Origin: Scylla paramamosain | Taxonomy: Eukaryota; Arthropoda; Malacostraca; Decapoda; Portunidae | Reading direction: 5' to 3' | Assembly (NCBI RefSeq): GCF_035594125.1 | Contig: NC_087178.1 | Span: forward strand, 9,971,001-10,035,000 | DNA: 64,000 nucleotides | Shown here: positions 49,989 to 63,066 of the stretch, piece by piece | Layout: each line of letters opens with the position of its first letter | Position numbering within the stretch: position 1 is the stretch's first letter | The notes under the pieces: generated by a model | Seen by the model: the letters and a program-made list of their open reading frames with translations, nothing else | Told to the model about the DNA's origin: nothing | Databases searched by the model: none | Position numbers and translations under genes: made by a program

Positions 49989-52900
49989 ACTCAAAATATA
50001 TGTTATCAATAATGTTATGTGTCTTCATATAAAGTGTTATTCATGCATTTTAGCGTTTTTGTACCTAAGAACCAAAAACTTTCATAATACACGTTTCTCG
50101 TAGTCTTTTCGTTTCGAAACATGCTTTCTTGTAACAATTTCATTTCCCCATATCAAGGCCTTTCCATGCATTTTGGCGTTTCGGTACCTAATAATGTGAA
50201 ATATGCTCAAAACACACGTTTTTGTTAATGTTGTTCTGTTTCTTCATAGAGTGCTGTTTATATGTTTAGCGTTTCAATACCTAAAATGTAAAAAAAAAAC
50301 AATTATAATACATGTTTTTCGTAATGTCATTACGTCTACCTATTAAGATTATTTTGCATCCATTTTAATGTTTTTGTATGCAACAAACTCAAAAAACTTT
50401 CAAAACACTTGTTTTTGGTAATGATATTCTTCTACATAAAAGGTGTTTTGCATGCTTTTTTAGGGTTTCGGTACGTAAGAGGCTGAAAAACACTCAAAAG
50501 ACACGTTTTTTGGTAAAGTTGTTTTCTTTTCCCATTTAGGGTGTTTACCATTGCATTTTAAACACTAAAAAAAAAAACATTTCTTGAAATGTAGTATCGT
50601 TTCCAAATATATTGGTACTTAACAATGTGTAAAAAAAAAAAGAAAACACTCAAATTGCGCGGTTTTTGGTAATGTTGTTGTTTCTTTGTATAAGGTGGTA
50701 TTAACGCGTTTTCGCATTTCGGTACCTGGGAAGCTCAAAAACACTTATAATACACTTTTCTTCTAATGTCTTTTTTGTTTCCCAACATAGTATACATTTC
50801 ATATATTTTGGTGTTATTCTGTAACAAGCTCAAAAACACTCAAAATACTTGTTTTTGGTAATGTTATTCTGTTTTCTGCATAAAGGGTGTTTTGCATGCA
50901 CTTTACTTTTTTGGTACATAAGAAGTTCAAAAACACTCAAAAACTCATGTTTTTCGTTAACTCGTTTTGTATTCCCAAATTGTATTCCATGCTTTTTAGC
51001 GTATTGGTGCTTAACACGCTCAAAAACATTTAAAAGATACGTTTCTGGAAATCTCGTTTTTACCCATATAGAGGATTTTCGATGCATTTTGGCGATTTGC
51101 TATTTATTAATGTGAAACTCAAAATACACGTTAGTTGGTCTCGATATCGAGTACTATTCATGAGTATCAGCATTTTGTTACCTCGTGATGTTCAAAACAC
51201 TTATAATAGATTTTCTTCGTAATGTCCTTTCGTTTCCCCATATAACGTTATTTTCATGCATTTTTGCATTTTTGTACGTAACACGCTAAAAACACTCGAA
51301 ATAGTTATTTTTTGTAATATTATTCTTTTTCTCCATAAAGCGTTTTGTACTCGTTATAGCGTTTTGTACGTAGGAAGCTCTATAACATTCAAAAGACACG
51401 TATTTTCGTAATGATGTTTTATATTGCCATATACGTTGCTTTGCATGCATTTTGGCATTTTGTTAAATACACGTAAAATATAAGTTTTAGGTAATGTTTT
51501 TTTTTTTTTATTAAATGCTGTCAATGCGTTTTAGCGTCTTTGTACCTAAATAGGTAAAAAAAAAAAAACGATTATAATACATCTTTCATAATGTCATTTC
51601 GTTTCCCAAAATAGAGGACTTTGCATATATTTTGGTGTTTGTTTACGTAACAAGCTCAAAAAAACTCAAAATACATTTTTTTCGTAAGGTTATTCTCTCT
51701 CTTTTTTTTTATGAAGTGTGTTTTGCATGTTTTAGAGTTTTGGTGCTAAAGAAATTCAAAAACCCTGAAAAGATACTTGTTCGTAATGTTGTTTTACATG
51801 TATATTCCCATATAGGGTGATTTCTATGTTGTTTTTTTTTTAGCGTTATGATGTCATACGAAAAAAAAATAAATAAAATAAAAAACCATCAAAAAACATT
51901 TTTCTAGTATGTAGTTTTGTTTCCATATATAGGTGACTGTGAATACATTATGGTATTTTGGTACCTAATTATAAAAAAAAAAATAAATAAAAAATTATTG
52001 TTAATGTTGTTCTGATTTGTCGATATAAAATGCACTATAAAATTCATGCGTTTTAGTATTTTGCTACCTAAGAAGCTCTAAAACTCTCATAATACACCTT
52101 TTTCCTAATGTCTTTTCGTTTAACATTACAGAGTCTTTTGCTTGCATTTTGGCTTTTTTCCACGTACTAAGCTCAAAAACAAACAAAAACACGTTTTTGA
52201 TACTTATACTTTTCTTCATGATTTTTTTTTTTTTTGCAAGCGTTTCAGCGTTTTTGGTACGTAAGTAGCTCAAAAACACTATATAGACACGTTTTGGTAA
52301 TGTCTTGTTCTCCCATATAGGATACTTTCCCTCCTTTTTTTTATCGTTTGGGTGTCTGCACGCACATAAATATTAAAAAAAAAACACGTTTCTGGAAATC
52401 TCGTTTCCTTTCTCCATATAGGGTGCTTTCCACGAATTTAAAAAACCTAATATGATATACACTCAAAATAATACGTAATGTAATTCTGTTTCTCTCTATA
52501 GAGTGTTATTCATACTCATTCATAGCGTTTTGGTACTTATGAAACTAATAAAATAATCATAATACACGTTTTTCGTAATGTTTATTCATTTCCCCATTTA
52601 GGGTACTGTGCTTACTTTTTGTCGTTTTTCTACGAAACAAGTTGAAAAAACACTCAAAATACTTATTTTCTTAATGTTATTAATAATATTTTACATGCGT
52701 TTCAAAGTTTTGGTACATAAGTTGCTCAAAAACAGTGCAAAAAAAAAAGTTTCTGGTAATGTGTTGTTTTCCCATATAGGGTGTTTTTTTTTGTTTCTTT
52801 TTTTTTCGTTTTCGTGTCTAACACACTCATTAACAATCAAAAGACACTTTTCTTGAAGTCTCGTTTTCTTTCACCCTATAGGGTGTTTTGTTTGCATTTT

Positions 52901-53029
52901 GGAGTTTTGGTACCTGACAATGTGAAATACACTCAAAATACATGTTTTCGGAAATTTTTTTTTTTTTTTATAGAGTGCTAATTTATAGATTGCCTTTTAG
53001 CGGTTTGTTACCTGAGAGGTAAAAAAAAA

Positions 53030-53581
53030 AAAAACACCTTTCTCGTAATATTTTTTTTTCCATTTAACCAAATAGGGTACTTGGAATGTATTTTGACGTT
53101 TTTCACGTAACAGCCTCAAAAACAATCAAAAAACTTGTTTTTGGTAATGTTATTCTGTTTCTCCATCAAGGGTGTTTTGCATGCGTTTTAGCGTTTTGAT
53201 ACCTAAGTTGCTCAAAAATACTGAAAAGAGACATTTTTGTTAATGTTTTGTTTTCCATTACAGTGTGATTTCCATGCTTTTCATATTTTTGGAGGTAGAA
53301 CATTCATAAACACTGAAAAGACACCTTTCTGGAAAACTCGTTTTCTTTCGCATGCTTTGCATGTGTACCTAACAATGAGAAATACACTCCAATTACAAGT
53401 TTTTGGTAATGTTATTATGTTTCTCCATGAAGATTTTTTTTTCTATTTTTTTTGCGTGCGGCTTAGGTTTTTGGTATGTAATAAGCTCAAAAACACTTAA
53501 AAGACACGTTTTCCTTAGTGTTCTTTTCTTGTTCAAATCAAGTGATTTCCAAGCTTTATATCGGTTTAGTGTCTAAACACT
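53030..53581 (+). repeat. Inverted, telomere-free relative of the post-TTAGG segment
   Basis: The reverse complement matches about 25240-25790 and 36508-37060. Examples: CAAATCAAGTGATTTCCAAG and GGTTTAGTGTCTAAACAC near 53535-53580, and CCATTTAACCAAATAGGG near 53071. At 53581 the match ends exactly where TTAGG begins in the other copies. Here the array simply continues (TCAAAAAAACACGTTTCTGG), so this is plausibly the uninterrupted form of the locus. Confidence 0.82.
53115..53210 (+). repeat. Representative 96-bp satellite monomer (F orientation)
   Basis: This is a clean example of the basic unit, running from one CTCAAAAA to the next. In order it holds CTCAAAAACAATCAAAA, TTTTTGGTAATGTTATTC, TGTTTCTCC, GGGTGTTTTGCATGCG, TTTTAGCG and TTTTGATACCTAAG. 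Two palindromic hexamers are typical of the family: GCATGC in the middle and GGTACC (here the variant GATACC) about 25 bp further on. The 96-bp length equals 32 codons, which explains why translations of the array look like imperfect 32-residue repeats. Confidence 0.85.
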
Positions 53582-54310
53582 CAAAAAAACACGTTTCTGG
53601 AAACATCGTTTCATTTCCTCATAAAGGTTACTTTGCATGCATTTTTGCGTTTTCTACGTTACAAGCTCATAAAAACATAAAATACTTGTTTTTGAGAATT
53701 TTATTATGTTTCTCCATAAAGAGTGTTTTGCAAACGTATTAGCGTTTTGGTACGTAAGAAGCTCAAAAAGATTGAAAACACATGTTTTTGATAATGTTTT
53801 TTATTCCCATATGGTGATCTTTCCATGCTTTTTAGCATTCTGGTACCTAGCAGATTCATAAACATTCAAAAGACACGTTTCATTAAATTTAGTTTTGTTT
53901 GTTAGTTAGTGGGCTTCCATACATTTTTGCGTTTTGGCACCTAACAATATGAAAAAACACTCAAAATACACTTTTTTGGTAATGTTGTTATGTTTATCCA
54001 TAGAGTGCTATTCATGCGTTTTCACATTTTGCTACCTAAGAAGCTCAAATTTACTCATAATACACGTTTCTCGTAATGTCTTATTCTTTCTTCATATAGA
54101 ATACTTTGCATACATTATGGCGTTTTTCTTCCTAACAAGCTCAAACACTCTCAAATGATTTCTTTTTGATGATATTATTCTGTTTTTCCATAAGGTGTGT
54201 TTTTCATGCATTTTACCTTTTTGGTACGTAAGAAGGTGAAAAAAAAAAACTTAAAAGACACGTTTTTGGCAAAGTAGTTTTTTTTTTTTTTATTTCCATG
54301 TGTATATGTA

Positions 54311-57300
54311 TATAAACTCGTTAACTACAAAACAGTAAAAAGCATGAAAACTTCCCTATACTGGAAAAGCAAAAACAACATTTTTTCAGTATTTTTCAGC
54401 TACTAACGTACAAAAACGCTAAAATGCTTGCAAAAATCCCTTCATGGAAAAAACAAATAACCTTACCACAAACTAGTATTTCATTTTATTTCTTTAGCTT
54501 GTCACGTACAAAAGCGCCAAAATGCATGCAAAGTACACTATATATGGATACGAAAGTGCATTACGAGAAACGTGCAGTATGAGTGTTTTCAAATTATTAG
54601 GTACCAAAACGCTAAAGCGAATATGGATATAACAAAAAAATATGGAGAAACAAAAACGCAAAAATGCATGAAAAGCATCATATATGAGGGAAAATACGAC
54701 ACTTCTAGAAACATGTCTTTTCAGTGTTTGTAATCGTATTAGATACCAAAACGCTAAAAAGCAAGGAAAGAACCATACATGGGAAAACAAAACATTACAA
54801 AAAAGTCTTTTCATTGTTTTGAGCTACTTACATACTAAAACGCAAAGGTGCATGCAAAACACCTTTTATGGAGAAACAGCAAAACGTGTATTTTTAATGT
54901 TTTAAGATAATTACGTAAAATAATTACGTAAAAATAATTACGTAAAAAAATAGCTTTGTTAGGTATCAAAACGCCAAAATGCATGCAAAGCACCCGATAT
55001 GGGCAATTTAAACGACATTTCCAGAAACATGTCTTTTGAGAGTTTATGAGTGTGTTAGGCACAAAAAGCTCTTAAAAAGCATGGAAAGTATCGTAAATGG
55101 GAAAACATTAAGTGTTTTGAGGTACTTACATACCAAACCGCTAAAACGGTTGGAAAACACACTTTATGTTTATGAGCATGTTAGGTACCAAGAAGCTAAA
55201 AACCAAGGAAAGCACCCTATAGGAGAAAACAAATGATTACAAAAACTTTTAATTTCAGTCCTTATGAGCTACTTACATACAAAAACACTTAAACGCATCC
55301 AAAATGCCTTTTTTTGTTTTTTAACTGAATAACATTACCAAAAAAGCGTATATTTTCAATGTTTTGAGCTTGTTACGCAAAAAAAGTAACCTAAGACATT
55401 ATGAGAAACTTATAAAAGAGCGTTTTTGAGCTTCTCAGGTACCAAAACGCTAAAATGCATAAATAATACTCTCTTTAGAGAAACACAACAATAATAGATA
55501 CCAAAACGCTAAAAAGCAACGAAAGCTCCCTATTTGGAAAAGCAAAACATTACCAAAAGCGTGTCTTTTGAGAGTTTTTACAGCTACTTACATACCAAAA
55601 CGCTAAAATGCATGCAAAGCACATTTTATGAAGAAACAGAATAACATTACCAGAAACATGTATTTTGAGTTTTTTTTTTTTATCTTACGTATAAAAAAAG
55701 CAAAAATGCATGCAAAGTATCCTAAATGGCGATACGAAAAGAAATAAAAAGACACTTCATTTATCAGTGTTTTTGAGATTCTTAGGTAGCAAAATGCACA
55801 AACGCATGTATAACATTATATATGAAGAAACAGAAGAACATTACCGAAAACGTATATTTTGAGTGTTTTTTCACATTGTTACGTAACAAAAACGCCAAAA
55901 TGCATGGAAATCACACAATGTGGATAAAATAAAGGACATTACGAGAAAGATGCCATTAGTGTTTTTGAGCGTCTTAGGTACCAAACGCAAAAACTATTTA
56001 GTACCACTGTATATGAAGAAACAGAACATTACCAAAAACGTTTATTTTGTGTTTTTTTCACACTTTTATGTACCAAAAGGTCAAAATGACTCCAGAGTAC
56101 CATCTATGTTTGGTGAGATGAAACGATATATCCAGAAACATGTCTTTTGAGTGTCGATTATTGTTGTTAGGTACCAAAGTTATAAAAAGCATGGAAAGCT
56201 ACCTATATGAAAGAACAAGTCAACCAAAAATTTATCTTTTGGGTATTTTCAGCTACTTACGTACCATAACGCTGAGATGTATGCAAAACACCCTTTACGA
56301 GACTTTACGAGAAACCTGTGTTGTGAGTGATTTCAGCGTGTTAGTCACCAAAACAATAAATAATATGGAAGTCATTCTATGTGAAATCCAAAACAAAATT
56401 ACTGAAAACGTGTCTTTTCCGTGTTTTACGTAGAAAAACGCTAAAACGGATGCAAACCAAACAAAATGAAAAAATAGAAAAACATTACCAAAAAGGTACA
56501 TTTTGAGTGTTTTTCAGCTCTTTACTTACAAAAAACGCGAAAATGGATGCAAAGCTCTCTATATTGGTTAACAAATGGACATTACGAGAAATGTGTATAA
56601 TGAGTGTTTTATAGATTCTCAAGAACCACAAGGCAAAAAACGCAAAAACTCGTATATATGGAGATACCAAAATGCTGAAACTCCTGAATAACACTCTTAA
56701 TTAAGAAACAGAACAACCTTTCTAAATACGTGTATTTTGAGTGTTTTTCACATTCTTAGTTACCAAAACCCTAAATTGCATACGAAACTAGCTTTATGTG
56801 GGGAAAAAAGTGACATTACCAGAATAGTATCTTTTCAGTGATTTTGAGTGTGTTAGGCAATAAAGCACTAAAAAGGAGGGCAATCATATTACATGGGAAT
56901 AAAACCAACTTTTACCAAGAACTTGCCTTTAAGTGTTTTTGAGCTAAAACGCATGCAAAACACCCCTTATGGAGAAACAGAATAACATTACCAAAAACAT
57001 GTATTTTGAGTATTTTTGATTATGTTACCTAAAAAAACTCTAATAATGCAAAGAAACTTATGTTTGAGAAACGAAAGAACATTTCGAGAAACGTGTATTA
57101 TGAGTGCTTTTAATTTTTTTTAAGTACCAAAAAGCTAAAACCCTAAAATAACATTCTTTAGAGAGAAAAAAAATAAAAATAAATAAAAAAACTGGATTTT
57201 TTTTATTTATCTTCATAGGTACTGAGATGCCAAAATTGTGGCAAAATTCAGGAAAATTATGTGAGAAAAGAATATTATGAAAAAAAGTTAATTTTTGCTT

Positions 57301-58262
57301 TTTTTTCGGACTGTTATGTACCAAACCTTAAAGTGGATGCAAAGCCACCTATATTGGGAAATTAAACGACTTTACCAGAAACCTGTCTTTTGAGCGTTTT
57401 TCAGCATGTTAGGCACCAAAACGATAAATAATATGGAAGTCACTCAAAATGGGAATCCATAACAAAATTACTGAAAAAGTGTCTTTTCAGTGTTTTGGGT
57501 AAAAAAAACGCTAAAAAGGATGCAAACCAACGAATATGAAGAAATAGAATAATATTACCAAAAGGTATATTATGAATGTTTTTGAGCTTCTTACCTACAA
57601 AGAAAGCGAAAATGGATGGAAAGCACTCTATATTGGGATACAAAAGGACATTACGAGAAACGTGTATAATAAGTGTTTTATAGTTTCACAAGAACCACAA
57701 GGCAAAAAACGCAAAAACTCGTGTATATAAAGAATTTTCTTAGATACCAAAATGCTGAAACTCAGGAATAACGCTCTTAATTAAGAATACAGAAAAACCT
57801 TACCAAATTTGTGTATTTTGAGTGCTTTTCACATTCTTAGTTACCAAAACTCCAAATTGCATGCGAAACTAGCTTTATGTGGGAAAAAAATGACATTACC
57901 AGAAAAGTGTCTTTTGAGTGTTTTTGAGCGTGATAGGTAATAAAGCACTATAAAGCAGGGAAATCACATGACATGGGAATAAAACCAACTTTTACCAAGA
58001 ACTTGCCTTTAAGTGTTTCTGAGCTCCTTACATATCAAAACGCTAAAACGCATGCAGAGCACCCTTTACGGAGAAACAGAATAACATTACCAAAAACATG
58101 TATTTTGAGTGTTTTTGATCATGTTACCTATAAAAAAGTTTAAATACATCCAAAGAACCCTATATTTGAAAAATGAAAGGACGTTACGAGAAACGTGTAT
58201 TATGAGTTTTTTTTTTAAGTTCGTTAAGTATGAAAAAGCTAAAACCCACAAATAACATTCTT
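54311..58262 (-). repeat. R block joining inverted F-subfamily monomers to ~1.1 kb subunits
   Basis: An F-to-R switch lies in the TA-rich TGTGTATATGTATATAAAC near 54300. About 54940-56290 is the inverted relative of ~22300-23960. It includes the monomer with ATCCTAAATGGCGATACG and the one with GCACCCTATAGGAGAAAAC. At about 56298 (CCCTTTACGAGACTTTACG) the sequence joins ~1.1 kb-type R monomers resembling 27950-28330. From about 56665 it follows 43390-44985 of unit 3. Confidence 0.8.
54908..54950. repeat. Short tandem triplication of a 13-14 bp motif
   Basis: TAATTACGTAAAA occurs three times in a row with A-run length variation. Single copies of AATTACGTAAAA-like sequence are a normal monomer variant (see TTTTACGTAATTATC near 25157), so this is a local slippage expansion. 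Confidence 0.85.
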
Positions 58263-60960
58263 TATAGAGTGTTTTCGTACCTAACAATGTGAAAAACACT
58301 CAAAAAGCACATTTTTGGTAATTTTGTTCTTTTTTCCATATAGAGTGCTCTTCAATGCGTCAAATAGGTCTTGGTACCTAAAAAATAAAAAAAAAAACAC
58401 TCATTATAAAAGTTTCTTCTAATGTCTTTTCGTTTCCACATGCAAAGTGTGTTTTGCATACATCTCAGCGTTATGGTACGTAAGTAGCTGAAAATACCCA
58501 AAAGAAAAAATTTTTCGTTGTCTTGTTCTTTCATATAGGTAGCTTTCAATGTATTTTTTTATATAACTTTGGTACCTAACACGTTCATCAACACTCAAAA
58601 GACATGTTTCTGGAAATGTCGTTTCATCTCCCCATAGATGGTGCTCTGGAGGCATTTTGACGTTTGGGTACATAAAATTGTGAAAAACACTCAAAATAAA
58701 CGTTTTTGGTAATGTTCTGTTTCTCCATATACAGTGTTACTAAATAGTTTTTCCGTTTGCTACCCAAGACGCTCAAAGACACTAATAATACATCTTTCTC
58801 GTAATGTCCATATTGGGTGATTTCCATGCATTTTGGTGTTTTTGTTACGTAACAATGTGAAAAATGCTCAAAATATACGTTTTCGGTAATGTTCTTCTGT
58901 TTCTTCATATATAATGTTATACATGCGTTTGTGCATTTTGCTACCTAAAAATCTCAAAAACACTGATAAATGAAGTGTCTTTTTATTTCTTTTCGTATCG
59001 CCATTTAGGATACTTTGCATGCATTTTTTTTTTTTTTGTACGTAAGATAAAAAAAAAAAAAAACTCAAAATATACGTTTCTGGTAATGTTATTCTGTTTC
59101 TCCATAAAATGTGCTTTGCATACATTTTAGCGTTTTGGTACGTAACTAGCTATAAAAGCTCTCAAAAGACACGCTTTTAGTAATGTTTTTTTTTGGGGGG
59201 GGGGAGTTAAGAAGCTCAAAATATTGAAAATATACTTTTTTTTGGTAATGTTATTAATTTTTTTTTTCCAAAAAAGGCGTTTTGGATGCGTTTAAGTGTT
59301 TTTTGTATGTAAGTAGCTCATAAGAACTGAAATTAAAAGTTTTTGTAATCTTTTGTTTTCTCCCATAGGGTGCTTTCCTTGGTTTTTAGCTTTTTGGTAC
59401 CTAACACGCTCATAAACACTGAAAGGACATGTTTCTGGAAATGTTTCCTTTCCCCATATAGTATGCTTTGCATGTATTTTCGCGTTGCGGTACCTAATAA
59501 CGTGAAAAAAAGCCTTAAAACACAAGTTTTTGGTTAATCTTGTTCTGTTTCTCCATATAGAGTATTATTCATACGTTTTAGTGTTCTGGTACCTATGAAG
59601 CTCAATACCACTCAAAATATACGTTTCTTTTAATGTTTTCTTTTCCCCTTTTAGGGTTATTTGCATGTATTTTATCGTTTTTGTACGTAACAGGCGCAAA
59701 ATTTCTCAAAATGCATGTTTTTGGTAAATCTGTTGAGTTTCTCCATAAAGTGTGTTTTCCAACCGTTTTAGCAGTTTGGTACGTAAGTAGCTCAAAACAA
59801 TGTTTTCCCATTTACGGTACTTTCCATGCTTTTTAAGAGCTTTTTGTGCCTAACACACTCATAAACTCTCAAAAGACATGTTTCTGGAAATATCATTTAT
59901 TTTCCCCATATCGGGTGCTTTGCATGCATTTTGGCGTTTTGATACCTACCAACACTAAATACACTTAAAATACACGTTTTCTCCATACAGAATGCAAATC
60001 ATACGTTTTATTGTTTTGGTACCTAATAAGCTAAAAAGAAAAAAAAAACTCATGATACTGGTTTCTCTTAATGTCTTTTCGTTTTCTTATATAGGGTACT
60101 ATATATGCATTTTGACGATTTGTACATAACAAGCTCATAAATCGCTGAAAATGCTCGTTTTTGGTAATGTTTTTTGTTTCTGCAGGAACAAGCAAAACAC
60201 CCGTTTTGCTTGTTTTATCGTTGTGGTACATTATAAATTAAAAAACTTCCAAACACGTGAAAAGTCACTTTGTTGGTTATTTTTTTTTCCCTTCCAACAT
60301 AGTGCTCTTTTCATACTTCTTAGTGTTTTGGTGCCTAACACGTAGAAACACTCTCAAAACATAGGTTTCTTGTAATGTCGTTTTGCGTTGTCTTTTAGAG
60401 GTCTTTGCATGTATTTTTGCGTTTTGGTACCTAATAATATGAAAACCACTCAAAATATATATTTTCATTCGTGTTGTTTTGTTTCTCCATATAGAATACT
60501 ATTAAGGTGCCTTTGTGTTTGGTACCTAAAAAGCTCAAAAGCTCTCATACACGTTTCTCGAAATGTCTTCGTTTCCCGGCATAGGGAACTTTGCATACTT
60601 TTCGGCGTTATTCTACTTACATACTTAAAAAACACTGAAAATATATATATATTTTTTTGTATTGTTATTTTGATTCTCCGTAAAGCGTGTTTTGCGTCTG
60701 TTCAAGCGTTCTGATTTAGAAGTAGCTCAAAAACACTAAAAAAATACTTTTTTTTTGTAATTTTGTTTTGTATTCCAATATAGGAAGGATGCTTTCCATT
60801 TTTTATTTTTTTTACAGTTTTGGTGCCTAACACGCTCATAAACACTCAAATTTCACGTTTCTGGAAATTTTGTTTCGTTTCTCCCATAGATTGAACTTTG
60901 CATGAATTTCGACGTTTTGGTACATAACATTGTGAAAACAAACAAAATACATGTTTTTAG
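56299..60960. repeat. Higher-order repeat copy 4 (partial)
   Basis: R part 56299-~58262 and F part 58263-60960. The shared R-to-F joint is at 58263-58269, and the same TTTTTAG/CAAAACACC exit as unit 3 is at 60960. It lacks the first ~4.5 kb of the R block. It carries a private deletion near 59185-59195 between T runs, removing about 160 bp present in units 1-3. Confidence 0.84.
58263..60960 (+). repeat. F block of copy 4
   Basis: Counterpart of 44986-47880. Near 59610 it reads CACTCAAAATATACGTTTC, where the other copies have a CTCTATACGTTTCTC micro-expansion. It therefore keeps the more canonical monomer at that place. Confidence 0.84.
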
Positions 60961-63066
60961 CAAAACACCTTTTATGGAGAAAGAGAATAAAATTACCAAA
61001 AATCATATATTTTTAGTGTTTTTGATCATGTTATCTATAAAAACGCTTAAATACATGCAAAAAACCTTATGTTTAAGAAACGAAATGACATTACGAGAAA
61101 TGTGTATTATAAGTGTTTTCTAACTTCCTTAAGTACCAAAAAGCTAAAACCCACAAATAACACTTTATTTAGGAAAAAAGTAATAAAATAAAAAAAATAG
61201 GATTTTTTTGTTATTCATCTTCATAGGTACCGAGATGCCAAAATTCTGGGAAAATTCAGGACTATTATATGTTAAAACAAAAATTATCAAAAAAGTGAAC
61301 TTTAACTTTTTTTTTGGACTGTTATGTACCAAACACTAAAGTGCATCCAAAGACTCCTATATGAGGAAATTAAACGAGCTTACCAGAAATCTGTTTTTTG
61401 TGTTTTTCAGCATGTTAGGCACCAAAACGATAAATAATAAGGATCTCACTGTATATGAGAATCCAAAACAAAAATACTGAAAAAGTGTTTTTTTTTTCTT
61501 TTACGTAGAAAAACGCAAAAACGGATGCAAACCTACCAATATCAAGAAATAGAAAAACATTACCAAAAAGGTATATTTTGAGTGTTTTTGAGCTTGTTAC
61601 CTACAAAAAACGCGAAAATTGATGCAAAGCACTCTATATTAAAAAACAAAAGGACTTTGCAAGAAAAGTGTATAATGAGTTTTTTATAGTTCAAAAGAAC
61701 CAAAAGGCTAAAAACACAAAAACTCGTGTATATGGAGAAGGTTCCTAGATACCAAAATGCTGAAACTCATGAATAACACTCTTAATTGAGAAAGATAACA
61801 ACCTTACTAAATGCGTGTATTTTGAGTGCTTTTCACCCCAAATTGTATGCAAAACCACCTTTATGTGAGAAAGAAACCACATTACCAGAAAAGTGTCTTT
61901 TAAGTTAAAAGACACTTTTAAGTTATAAGACATAAATAGTATTACTCTATATGGAAAAAATAAAAATAAAAATAAAAACACTTACCAAAAACGTGATTTT
62001 TTAGTTTTATTTTACATTGTAAGATAGCAAAAACGCCAAAATGCATACAAGGTGCCCTCTCTAGGGAATCGAAACGAAATTTCTAGAAACATGTATTTTT
62101 TTCTTTTTTTTTTTAAGTGTTTATGAGCGTGTTAGGCACAAAAACGCTAAAAGGCATGGAAAAGTTCCTCCATGGGGAAAGCAAAACAACATTTCTAAAA
62201 ACGTGTGTTTGGTGTGTTTTTGAGCTATTTATGTACAAAAACCATAAAACGAATGGAAAACACCCTTTTAAAAACAAGTATTTAAATGCTTTTGAGCTTG
62301 GTCCGTACAAAATCGCCAAAATGCATGCAAAGAATGAGGAAATGAAAAGACATTGCGAGAAATGTGTGTTATGAATGTTTTTGAGTTTCCTGTCTACGAA
62401 AACGCGAAAACCCTGTAATAACACTCTAAATGGAGAAACAGAACAACATCAAAAGAAAAAACAAACGTGCTTTGTGTATTCTTTTACACTGTTAAGTAAT
62501 TAAATGCATAAATATAAGTAAGGTACCCTATATGAGGAAAAAAAAAAAAAGACATTTCCAGGAACATGTTTTTTTGAGTGATTATGATCTTGTTAATTAC
62601 CAAAACGCAAAAATGCATGCAAACACTCTTCATGTAGAAAACATGATAATATTACTTAAAACAAGTATTTTGAGAGTTTTTGAGCTTATTACCTAGAAAA
62701 ACGCCCAAATCCTTGATTACACGATCTGAAGAAACAAAAACGCATTACAAGAAACTTGTGTTAACAGTGTTTTTTTCAGTTTCTTAGGTACTGAAACGCT
62801 AAAACGCCTAAATATATGGAGAAAATTAACATTATAAAAACTTGCATTTTGAGTGTATTTCACATGGTTAGGTACCAAAATGCCAAAATGTACGCAAAGC
62901 ACACTTTATAGGAAAAGGGAACGAAATATCCAGAAATGTGTTTTTTGAGTGTTTATGAGCGTGTTAGGCACCAAAACGGTTAAAAAAGCATGAAAAGTAC
63001 CCTATATGGAAAAAAGAAACATCATTACCAAAAACGTTTCTCTTCGGTCTTTTTGAGCGAAATAGA
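60961..63066 (-). repeat. R tail, second copy
   Basis: Near-identical to 47881-49988 at an offset of ~13080 bp, including the palindrome and the same return to F. Confidence 0.85.
61889..61919. repeat. 31-bp palindrome, second tail copy
   Basis: Matches 48807-48837 in arms and downstream flank, as expected from the ~13.08 kb duplication of this region. Confidence 0.9.

Larger units (their letters stand above)
49989..54310 (+). repeat. Diverged F block, partly without a close partner in the window
   Basis: F monomers with many private indels. The first part to about 50925 is duplicated at 63067-64000. From about 50926 to 54310 I see no near-identical copy in the same orientation. Within it, ~53030-53581 is the inverted relative of the R blocks that follow the TTAGG tracts. 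No A/T spacer of the GATGAATAAC type and no gene were seen. Confidence 0.8.

Noticed and set aside
53115..53210. CENP-B box in the monomer
   Set aside because: I found no match to the TTCG...CGGG pattern of the mammalian box; a centromeric role cannot be argued from motif.
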